NCBI GenBank assembly: GCA_023375785.1
Contig: SZWC01000092.1
Span: 266,191-316,620, forward strand
Source of the DNA: Penium margaritaceum
Taxonomy: Eukaryota > Streptophyta > Zygnematophyceae > Desmidiales > Peniaceae
Length of the DNA: 50,430 nucleotides
Direction: 5' to 3'
The notes beneath the pieces are model-generated. The model was not told the DNA's origin, searched no databases, and saw only the letters and a program-made list of their open reading frames with translations. Below, in pieces: positions 42,866-50,430 of this stretch. A program made the translations under genes and the position numbers. How positions within the stretch are numbered: the stretch's first letter is position 1; every line of letters starts with the position of its first letter.

Positions 42866-43648
42866 AACTTTGCAACAAGAGCAAACGTTTCAGTGTGATT
42901 GATGCCGTCTTACTACTAGTTACCCTTTGCAATGAGCCTCGGCTTGTACTTTTTAAGGTTGCCATCTACGCCCCTCTTCTTGAACACCCATTTGTACTTG
43001 ATTATCTTGCGTCCGCGTAGACGTTCACTCAACTCCACCGTATCATTGTCGAGCTGTGACTGTATCTCCTTATGTATAGCTTGCGCTTAAATTGCTAGAT
43101 CTGTTGCAATCATGGCCTCCTTGAACGACATTGGCTTATTATAGTCCGCTGCAACTGCGATGTTCATTTGGTCTGGGTTTTTTATGTATCCGAAATGCTC
43201 TCGCTCACAAAACGTGTAGCTCATTCTCAAAAGGTACGTACAACCTTGTACTAGAGCATTCCTAGTAGTCTAGTGCGGTTCTACTAGCACAACTATTGCT
43301 GTTGTTGGTGATGAATCTTCTTCCTGTGCTTCTGTCAATGAGGCCGCTGTATCCGCTACATTAGACATGGGAGAGTGGCGTTATTCTTCTACTATCACAA
43401 TAGAGGAAGGGTCAGGATAGACTCGATCTGCTTCCATTGCCTTATGAGCTGCTGGTTGTGTTGCTTCCTCACAAACAATGTTAGTGCTGATGACGAAACC
43501 TTCTTTGAAGACATCATTGGAGATGATGATGTGGCTGGTATCCCTCTCATAGAGGTGACAGACCTTGCTTACCACGTCATAGCCGATCAATTTCTGTAGC
43601 TTCTCCTTGGGCACGTACATGTGCGCCAAGCTGCCAAAGACACAAAGG
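42866..43648 (-). pseudogene. A3 RT N-terminus to integrase C-terminus, copy 2
   Basis: Minus-strand reading. The RT N-terminus, the linker and the integrase C-terminus (43381-43629: VPKEKLQKLIGYDVVSKVCH and RDTSHIIISNDV). It corresponds base for base to 17780-18109 plus 27005-27460 and shares the 27-bp in-frame deletion (near 43590). It is interrupted at 43648 by B4. No intact frame. Confidence 0.82.
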
Positions 43649-44409
43649 TATTATGTTTTGTATATGCCCCTCGTCCAATTAGCGGAAGATTTAGACTGGA
43701 TATGCCCTGCGTTTGTAGCGCAAGTCCCCCAGCGACATGCAAGAGAGGCTGAGAGAGACAAGGCATGCACTGCTCATCCTTGTGGAGTAAGTTCCATTGG
43801 TCTACTCTTGGTAGTTTACCTGGTGCATGCTCCTTAGGAAAACTTCCTACAGCCTAGTGGGTAAAGGCACCGTCTCGCAAGCGAGAGGTCCGGGGTCGAA
43901 TCCCGCCAGGAGCAAGATTTTCTTTGTGACTTAAAGGGACCAAGGAAGCTTCCTAGAAGCCTCTAAGGTCCAAGGTGGATCAAGCACCACTTGGCGGTCA
44001 CAGAGGGTGCCATGTCATCAAAAGCTGATGAAACTGTCTAGGGTGGCCTTGGGGGGAGGCCCCTCCAAGGAGCCACTGGGAGCACTGTCCACAGACTATA
44101 AGGCCTGTCATTTACATGTGATTATATATCATCTCTTACTCTTGAAACTTGGGAGAAAACAAATCCCTTGTTGGCCACGAAGAAAGTGGGTAAAGAACAA
44201 GTGCAACTATACACTTTGGTGTGTAGCTTTGCCAGTTGGATGAGAGTTTGGAACACTCTTCGGCCACGGTTGGGACAAGCTAAGTGAACCTTTTCGTGTG
44301 GAAACACCACTCCGTGGTTTATCTCTACCTTGGTTGAAATACCAAGGACGGTCGGTGGTTTGCCTGTCGGCGCCGTTTACTCTAGACCGTGGCCAAGTGC
44401 GGAGTGACA
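43649..44409 (+). repeat. B4 5' LTR
   Basis: 761 bp, tattatg (mutated TGTTATG) to gagtgaca. The TATA region has lost two bases (gactataagg near 44095). The tRNA-like segment is at 43850-43914. Confidence 0.9.
43850..43914 (+). other. tRNA-like segment in family B LTR (copy 3)
   Basis: cagcctagtgggtaaaggc, then gtctcgcaagcgagag, in which ctcgc/gcgag is a perfect palindrome around aa, then ggggtcgaatccc. The end cca is mutated to gca. The perfect palindrome suggests that the ancestral segment had a paired anticodon-like arm. Confidence 0.55.
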
Positions 44410-44858
44410 AAGGGTTATGGGCCCACACTGATCGGGAAACTTGGTTTTTTGTACCACCACTCAATTCACGTGACAGGTACCTCCACAGCAGACAAGACAC
44501 CACTTCTCCATCTGCTTCATTGTCGGTCCACTTGGACCAAGGTACGTATTGTGAGAGACTGGACGCGGGTTGGACCCGTGGTCCACTTATACTCTCCACG
44601 GACAAGGAACGAGGATACGCTTTGCCATTATTGGTATGACCCTTGAATCCTAAGCGGTTTACGCTCTGCACTTGTGGGTATGACCCCGTATCTGTGGGAG
44701 CACTTCCTCCACATTAGCTAAGAGACCATGGGCTTGAGGGGTATGCAACGGACTGCACCTTGAAAATCTGTAGCAGTCATTAGCCTCATTAGCCTACATC
44801 GGCCTCAACGAAGCAGAACAGCAGAGACTAAGTGAGCATCCTTGACCACACTGCAATC
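44410..44858 (+). mobile_element. B4 leader
   Basis: About 450 bp matching the B2 leader, beginning aagggttatgggcccacactg. No initiator-Met-type primer site. No gene seen. Confidence 0.7.
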
Positions 44859-45669
44859 ATGCCGGGGGGTGAAGAGATTGTTCTGGTCACCTCACGGCCC
44901 ACCGAGTTGGGTTCGGCCAACGCCATCGCACGCTTCGATGGCAAAGCATTTCGGCACGTGGAAATGGTAATTTGAGTTGGTGATACACGTGCGCGGATAC
45001 CTCAACATGCTGAAAGGGACGGAGGTAGCACCGGAGGACGAGGTAAGCGCGGAATACGCAGGGTGGCAAGAGCGGAATGACATCGCTCTCGCACTCCTTG
45101 TCACGCCCATAAGCCCCTCCCTAATCTCCCACATCGAGGGGTGTACGACGGCAGCTGAGTATTACACCAAGCTGACGAATGTATACCAGTCAACTTCCCT
45201 CGCCAATCGACTCTTCATTTTGTAGCGCCTCATCAGGCTCTGGGTGGGCGAGGAGTCCATCTCGGACTTCCTCCAGCAGTTCGAAGGACTGCTTCAAGAA
45301 GCCCGTGCCATGTCGTGGCAGCTCGACCAACAGATGCAAGCCATGATTCTCCTCATGGCCTTGTCACCAAGCTGGAGCCGCATGATCACCGCCTTGGGTG
45401 GTTGGGAGGAGTCTGAGTTCACGTACCCTTGTGTCTCCAAGTTTGTCCGGGATGAGGCCATGCGGCACAACAACGGTGTCATAAACAACGGCGCGTACGC
45501 GAGTGGCTGGGGAGATACCTCCTCTGATGGCAAAAGCAGAGGCAGTGGCGGCGAGAAGAGCGGCAAGAAAAAGGGCAAGTGCCACAACTGTGGCAAGGTG
45601 GCGCATTGGACGCGGGAGTCACACACCAAAGAAGGATGGAGGCGGTGGTGGGAGCAGCAACATGGGTAA
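44859..45669 (+). pseudogene. B4 gag
   Basis: ATG at 44859 (MPGGEEIVLVTSRPTELG), then ANAIARFDGKAF. A frameshift near 44955 moves to the frame with HVRGYLNMLKGTEVAPEDEV, WQERNDIALALLVTPI and SHIEGC. A TAG at 45223-45225 stands at the CAG seen in B2 (19672). The second half (45244-45669) has SISDFLQQFEGLLQEARAMS and the knuckle CHNCGKVAHWTRESH, in which the last zinc cysteine is replaced by serine. The MPGGEE start is the best evidence for the family B gag start. Confidence 0.83.
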
Positions 45670-46240
45670 AAAGGTGGACTCGACGTCCACGAGCATGATG
45701 GCCGAGAGCACGGCCCCTCTGAAGGGCTCTGCGTTGCTGCAGCCGGAAGCTTTCGGGCTCGACAGTGGCACGAACTACCACAATTCTCGCGAGGCATGTG
45801 GCTTCTCGTCCCTCACAACGTCTACGGCCAAGTTCTGATACGCTCACGGCGGCATCAAGTACGCGACTGGTGAGGGAAAGGTCGTGCACACGCTGCTCAA
45901 CAGAGCTGACAAGGAGTTGCGGCTATAAAGCATGGTCTACATGGCAACTTTTGCCGCGAACCTCCTCTCTGTCTCGCGGATTACAGATCACGCGATGACG
46001 GTGGTGTTCACACAGAAGGATATTGTCATCCTCAAGAACGGGGATGTGATAATTACTTACACTACGTCAGACCTTGTCGCCAAGGTGCCACGAACGAATG
46101 GGCTCTACATTCTACAGACGAAGAGCGCAAAAGGGCACGCTGGGGCGGCAGAGGCAGAATCGGAAGTTGCACCATCGCCAAACGCCAAGAAACCATCCAT
46201 GCCGCCTTCTGTGGCGACTAAAGACGCAGGAGCAGCAACT
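45662..46240 (+). pseudogene. B4 protease
   Basis: The active site is FGLDSGTNYHNSREACGFS (DSG kept). A stop follows KF at 45836-45838 (tga for the cgg of B2). Another lies at about 45926 (taa for a glutamine codon). The second half, 45932-46240, has ATFAANLLSVSRITDH, VVFTQKDIVILKNGDV and VPRTNGLYILQTKS. Unlike B2 it has no frameshift between protease and integrase. Confidence 0.82.
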
Positions 46241-47167
46241 ACGAAGTTGTGGCACAGACGCCTTGGGCATGTGGGTGACAGTACCCTGCAGGTCATGCAG
46301 GAGTAGAAGCTTGTACGCGGGATGGAGGGTTGTGAGCTGAAGGGTGGATGCAACACTGAGTGTGAGGCTTGCTTGCAAGGGAAGACAAAGCGGAAATGCT
46401 TCTCTAAAAATGGTCGCAGAGCAGAGGGCATATTCGACTTCGTCCACAGCGATGTGTGTGGTCCCATGGGTACCAAGTCCAACGGCGGCTTCAAGTACCT
46501 CTTCACCTTCATCGATGATTACTCTCAAAAGGTGTGGGTGTGCTTCCTCAAAACGAAGGGAGAGGTGCTAAAGCGCTTGCAAGAGTTTGTCACCATGGTG
46601 GAGCGACAAACCTGGCGGAAGGTCAAGGTCCTACGGAGCGACAACGGCGGAGAGTACGAAGGGTGCAAGCCGTGGCTTCGAGCACGAGACACTGTCCACC
46701 AACCTACTATCCCCTACACACCAAAGAGCAACGGCGTGGCCAAGGGCATGAACCAGACCATTCTGGCCATGACACGAACCATGCTGTTTGACTCAAAGGT
46801 CCCTCTTTGCTTCTGGGCAGAAGTAGCGCGCACTGCATGCTACCTCATCGACCTCATGTCTGCTACAGCATTGCAAAGCAAAGGGATAGAAAAGGAGCAA
46901 AGTGCAAAACGCATGACATCACACGAGGCGTGGTTAGGAAAGAAGCCAGATGCCTCTCACTTAAAGGCATTCGGTTGCACGGCTTGGGCTAAAAACCAGG
47001 ACGGGCAAGGAGCGGAAAAGTTGGATGCACGTACTCGTAAGTGCGTGACGATCGGCTACGAGGCCGCGCACGACGCGTACAGGCTGTAGGACCAGGCAGT
47101 AAGGAGAGTCATCACCTCCAGAGATGTGACCTTCCAGGAAGAGTCACGCGGCAAGGGAGAACTGCTG
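46241..47167 (+). pseudogene. B4 integrase
   Basis: The zinc region KLWHRRLGHVGDSTLQVMQE is followed by a TAG at 46304-46306. The frame 46322-47089 holds CEACLQGKTKRKC, VHSDVCGPM (first aspartate), MVERQTWRKVKVLRSDNGGE (second; the shared amber position is GAG here) and KSNGVAKGMNQTILAM, where the third acidic residue has become lysine in VAK. It ends with FWAEVARTACYLIDLM and KCVTIGYEAAHDAYRL, then a TAG. The catalytic glutamate is therefore missing. Confidence 0.85.
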
Positions 47168-47898
47168 TGTTTGAAAGGGAGCCATCCGGCTCAATTTCAG
47201 GTCCATAGGAGTAAGTTCCTGGAAAGTACCAGATGCCTGCTCCGATTGCCAATCTGACTTAACCATTGGAAAGATCATGTGGCAAAATGTCTACGGTCCA
47301 AGTTTGAGGCCGATCCAACGGTCGGATTGGGATATATGAATTTTCGAAGTTTCGGGGGTCATGGACTGTAGATGACTGGGAGGGCATGGGTGATGGCTCC
47401 ATGCCTTAGCCTGAGAAAAGAAAAAGACAAGAGGTCCAGGGTCAGGACCTGATGGGAGAAGTATCCAAAAAGGTCCTTGGTCTTAGGACTGCCTTGTCAG
47501 AGTGTGCTGACTAGGATAAAGGTACCTCTCCTTACTTTTTAGGTGAGGTGAGATCCTTGTGTGCTAGCCATGGACACATGGCGATTCTCCATGGGTTTGT
47601 GGGTTATGTGACCACTAGGAGTGTGCCATGAGAGCATTCTCTAGCTCTCTAGGTCGTGTGTGAGTGGTCAGCCTGATTGCTAGGCTGATTTCCTCCCTTG
47701 TGTGAGATTATGGATTCTAGTGTGTGAGCCTTAGCCTCCATGGCTAAGTGGTGTGGCTTGTGAGAGGGCTGACTTACCCAAGCTCTAGCTCTATATGTAC
47801 TCCATCATTTTGAGTGATTGAACAACCATTCTTCAGCACAAGTGATGCCCTTNACATGCTCGCTGCTCCAAGGCTTCCTCTCTCCTCCAGATCCAACA
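47168..47898 (+). repeat. A7 5' LTR
   Basis: 731 bp, tgtttgaaaggg to agatccaaca. A single N at 47853 replaces a short segment that other copies have (ccaatcac type), so a few bases are missing. Confidence 0.9.
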
Positions 47899-47900
47899 TT

Positions 47901-47913
47901 TGGTATCAGAGCC
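47901..47913 (+). promoter_or_regulatory. Primer binding site, initiator-Met tRNA type
   Basis: TGGTATCAGAGCC, two bases after the LTR end. This is the usual plant copia primer site, complementary to the 3' end of initiator methionine tRNA, where reverse transcription begins. Confidence 0.88.
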
Positions 47914-48545
47914 AAGTTCTGCCAGTTTTAGCCAGCACAGGCCGTCACTTTGAGAGTGACGGGTTGGGGTCAAACCTTCACCGAATTTGACGATCGACCA
48001 CTGGATCTTCAAGTTCAGAAGCCACGTTTTCCAACGAGCCCAAGATCGCGAAGATCCAACGGTCGGATTGAGAGTTAGGCTCAAAACGAAGTCGGCCAGG
48101 GCTACACTCTTCTCTATGAGTAAGACTGTCGCCTTGTGATGACCATAACTCTCTCGTTTCCTTGTCAAATTTAAAAAGTGGCACATGCGAATTGTAGTAT
48201 TTTTCCTAAGCTTTCCATTGGTGCAAAAATATTTGCATTCCATCGCTTCGTTTGGGAGAAACGCCGTTTACAAAATGGCTGGCCTGGTTTGGAGTAGGAG
48301 CAGAAGCATACCCTGTTTTCAAGAGGGCATATCTTTTAAAATCCCCTGTTGATGACCCTGTTTTATGGGTCGATCTGAAATTTTTTGAGCTGAATTTTCC
48401 AGTGGTGGGCTCAGTTTTTTAAAATTCCCAGTCTGCTGGCATCTACAGTCCATTTTCTGTCAGACAGATTTCTGGCAGAAGCAGCAGCAGAAGCAGGTGT
48501 AGCGCCGCCATCCAAGGGCAGCGTTGAGCATCACCAAGGCTCAAA
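47914..48545 (+). mobile_element. A7 leader
   Basis: About 630 bp between primer site and gag ATG. It is conserved in all family A copies that keep this region. It contains no plus-strand gene. An antisense frame (47833-48243) crosses it into the LTR. Confidence 0.8.
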
Positions 48546-50430
48546 ATGGCAGCAGCTGGCGTTGTGACAGCAGCCCAGCCTTTGGAGAGGCTGGAGGGAC
48601 GCGCCAACTTCACGTTTTGGAAGATCCGTACCCGCCTCCTTTTGGAGGAGAGGGGCTTGTGGGAGGTGGTGAGCGGCGACGAGCCGGCTCCAGATCCACA
48701 GGCAAAAGGCATCACCGCAGCGCAGGTGGTGGCGGGGAAGACGCCGCAAAAGGGTGCAGCTGATGCGGGTTCTTCTGCAGCTGTACCAGCGACGTATGAG
48801 GAGTGGAAGAAGAAGGACAGGCAGGCCTATAGGTTGCTTGTCAACACCATCTCCAACCCGCATCTTCAGTACGTGAGTGACAAGGCTACTGCAAAGGAGG
48901 GGTGGGACACATTGTGCAAGAAGTATGAGAGCAAGGATCCTGCATTCCTCATGCTTTTGGAGGAAAAGATGATAACGCTGAAAATGCAGGGTGGTGAAGG
49001 GATGGAGGCGTATCTGTACAGGGCCAAGGAGCTGGCGAAGCAGCTGAGAGCGGCCGGCAACCCTATGGAAGAGACGCGTTTCATCCTCCTCTTGCTGAGA
49101 GGACTCCCAACCAGCTACGACACGATGCGAGAGACGCTGGAGTGCCAGCCAACTCTCGACCTCGACTTCATCTGCACACACCTGGTGCAGGTGGAATTGC
49201 GTCGCAATGCAGCAAAGCGCAATGGCGGCAGCAACAGTGAAGCAGCTTTCATGGCCATGGGCTCACGCAACCAGCAGCAGCAGTCCGGGCAGCAGAGAGG
49301 CAAGAAGAAAGAGAAGTGCCACTATTGCCAGAAAGAGGGGCACTACAAGAAAGAGTGCTTCAAGTTCAAGAGGGACCAGAAGGAGCAGCAGCAGCAGCAA
49401 AAGCAGCAATCTCCACAGCAACAGCAGCAGCAGTCACAGCAACGTCAGCAGCACCAGCAGCAGCAGCAGCAGAACCAGACCAACGTGCGCCATTTTGGCA
49501 ACATGAACGTGGCCAAGGAGGTGCACGACCGCCTCTTCATGGCGAAGTCTGACATGTCGCAGGAGGAGAAGGCGGATCTGGCGTGGTACAAAGACTCTGG
49601 GTGTACCAAGAGTCTGACGCCCCACAGGGAGTGGTTTACGCAGTTGCTGTCCATCCCTCCCCGTCCTATCACTTTGGGTGAGGATCGGGTGGTGTATGCT
49701 GAAGGGATTGGGATTGTGGAGATGTGGTTGGAGACCCCGCGTGGCATTGAAGTGGGAGTGTTCCATGGCGTGCTGTACGTACCTAATGCTGCATTCAACC
49801 TCCTCTCAGTCTCCTCTCTTACAAACACAGGACTGCGCGTCGTCTTCGATGATGACTATGGCTACATCCTCAACAAGGATACAGGAGAGGAGTTGGCCAG
49901 GTCGGTGAAGGAGGGCGACATGTACCGCCTGCTGGGGGCAACCAAGATGCCGCGTGAGCAGAGTCTTGCAGCAGTGGTGCAGGCGACAGATGGTGAGATC
50001 TGGAATACGCGCTACGGCCACATCGGCATGCGCGCCTTGCAGCAGCTTCAAGCAAAGCAGATGGTGCGTGACCTGCCTACCATCTCTAACTTTGAACAGC
50101 AGTTGTGCATCGGATGTTTGGAGGGGAAGCAGCACCGGGAGGCGTTCTCTGGAGCAGGGGAGCGTGCGAAGGAGGTGTTGGAGCTGGTCCACACGGACCT
50201 GTGTGGACCGATGCAGACCCAGAGCTTTGGAGGTTCTAGGTATTTCCTGACCTTCATTGATGATTTCAGCCGTTACACTGCTGTGTACTTCCTTCCTTCC
50301 AAGGACCAGTGCTTTGACAGGTTCAAGGAGTTCAAGGCCATGGTGGAGAACCAGACTGGCAAGAAGATCAAGGCGCTGCGCAGCGATCGCGGTGGAGAGT
50401 ACCTGAGCAAGGAGTTCCAGGACTACCTCG
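48546..50430 (+). CDS. A7 gag-pol polyprotein, 5' two thirds (open to window edge)
   Basis: ATG at 48546, 628 codons without a stop. Gag begins MAAAGVVTAAQPLERLEG. The capsid core includes YEEWKKKDRQAYRLLVNTIS and KKYESKDPAFLMLLEEKM. The zinc knuckle CHYCQKEGHYKKEC spans residues 258-271. A long glutamine-rich stretch follows (about 285-320). Protease has its DSG at residue 350. Integrase has the zinc region with W486, H492, C521 and C524, but the first zinc histidine is asparagine (WNTRYGH against WHARYGH in A4). Core aspartates are D551 (VHTDLCGP) and D614 (RSDRGGEY). It is translated as one polyprotein that builds particles, cuts itself and integrates cDNA. The start is supported by position after the leader and by matching frames in A3 and A4. 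Confidence 0.92.
   Translation, partial: MAAAGVVTAAQPLERLEGRANFTFWKIRTRLLLEERGLWEVVSGDEPAPDPQAKGITAAQVVAGKTPQKGAADAGSSAAVPATYEEWKKKDRQAYRLLVNTISNPHLQYVSDKATAKEGWDTLCKKYESKDPAFLMLLEEKMITLKMQGGEGMEAYLYRAKELAKQLRAAGNPMEETRFILLLLRGLPTSYDTMRETLECQPTLDLDFICTHLVQVELRRNAAKRNGGSNSEAAFMAMGSRNQQQQSGQQRGKKKEKCHYCQKEGHYKKECFKFKRDQKEQQQQQKQQSPQQQQQQSQQRQQHQQQQQQNQTNVRHFGNMNVAKEVHDRLFMAKSDMSQEEKADLAWYKDSGCTKSLTPHREWFTQLLSIPPRPITLGEDRVVYAEGIGIVEMWLETPRGIEVGVFHGVLYVPNAAFNLLSVSSLTNTGLRVVFDDDYGYILNKDTGEELARSVKEGDMYRLLGATKMPREQSLAAVVQATDGEIWNTRYGHIGMRALQQLQAKQMVRDLPTISNFEQQLCIGCLEGKQHREAFSGAGERAKEVLELVHTDLCGPMQTQSFGGSRYFLTFIDDFSRYTAVYFLPSKDQCFDRFKEFKAMVENQTGKKIKALRSDRGGEYLSKEFQDYL
49386..49474 (+). repeat. CAG-rich tract encoding polyglutamine in A7
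   Basis: Runs of cagcag/caa code for Q tracts between the gag knuckle and the protease. All family A copies have it, with different lengths. On the other strand it yields the leucine/cysteine-rich frames seen at several places, which are not genes. Confidence 0.85.

Larger units (their letters stand above)
43649..47167 (+). mobile_element. B4: 5' part of a family B element
   Basis: Plus strand: 5' LTR, leader, gag, protease and integrase. A7 interrupts it after the integrase C-terminus at 47167. RT and RNase H must lie beyond the window or be lost. The insertion site is the A3 copy 2 integrase, with left flank aaagg. Stops mostly replace CAG or TGG codons of B2. Confidence 0.88.
47168..50430 (+). 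mobile_element. A7: intact-looking family A element (runs off the window)
   Basis: Plus strand: 5' LTR 47168-47898, primer site 47901-47913, leader to 48545, and an uninterrupted gag-pol frame from 48546 to the window end. It is inserted in B4 after the integrase domain. It is the least decayed copy and probably among the youngest. RT, RNase H and the 3' LTR lie outside. Confidence 0.9.

Noticed and set aside
1..50430. Possible host genes among the many ORFs of 60-200 codons
   Set aside because: Every ORF I examined is either part of gag-pol or RT, or lies opposite or out of frame to one, or is in an LTR or leader. None shows an independent domain.
1..50430. Envelope gene or other retrovirus-like feature
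   Set aside because: No frame is found between RNase H and the 3' LTR in A1, A2, A6 or B2, and no signal peptide plus membrane anchor is seen. The domain order (integrase before RT) is that of Ty1/copia.

Overview
This window looks like a stretch of nuclear heterochromatin from a eukaryote, probably a land plant. I found no host gene. Essentially every base can be assigned to Ty1/copia LTR retrotransposons, apart from one Penelope-like element (PLE) and a few assembly gaps. The plant assignment rests on the copia density, the initiator-Met-type primer site, and stop codons that arise as CAG to TAG (the trace expected of CHG-methylated cytosines). A PLE makes a flowering plant less likely than a bryophyte, lycophyte, fern or gymnosperm. 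That last step is inference.

Two copia families dominate. Family A has LTRs of about 735-750 bp starting TGTTGGA and ending TCCAACA. It has a TGGTATCAGAGCC primer site, a leader of about 630 bp, and one long gag-pol ORF with a CX2CX4HX4C knuckle and a glutamine-rich linker. Family B has LTRs of about 755-761 bp (TGTTATG...GTGACA) that carry a TATA box and a tRNA-like segment, and a different gag-pol. A shorter B-like LTR (C, about 330-360 bp) occurs twice, in opposite orientations.

Layout from left to right: a family A LTR fragment (1-547); B1, a decayed + strand family B element (548-4838) holding a solo A LTR; A1, a truncated - strand A element (4839-8321); a rearranged block of C LTR, B3 fragment and inverted C LTR (8322-11038); then A3, an old - strand A element taken apart by later insertions. 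A3 holds the complete A2 (11859-17779), the full B2 (18110-26999) and A6 (29122-41058). B2 itself contains the PLE (about 23.2-25.8 kb). A6 contains remnants A4 and A5 in the opposite orientation. After the A3 5' LTR (42130-42865) a second copy of the A3 RT/integrase segment appears. It is interrupted by B4 (43649-47167), which is interrupted by A7 (47168 to the window end).

Five-base target duplications (TCCAG for B2, ATTTT for A6, TCTTC for a solo LTR, AACTT/AAGTT for A2) allow the insertion order to be read. A7 is the youngest and best preserved. Its gag-pol ORF is open for 628 codons to the window edge, but its integrase zinc site has lost the first histidine.

The most interesting signals are: (1) a type I hammerhead-ribozyme-like fold at the 3' end of the PLE, with a self-complementary stem III; (2) a tandem duplication of part of A3 that is explained by unequal recombination between LTRs; (3) tRNA-like segments in the family B LTRs; (4) several local templated-insertion scars; and (5) an in-frame amber codon shared by two family B copies.
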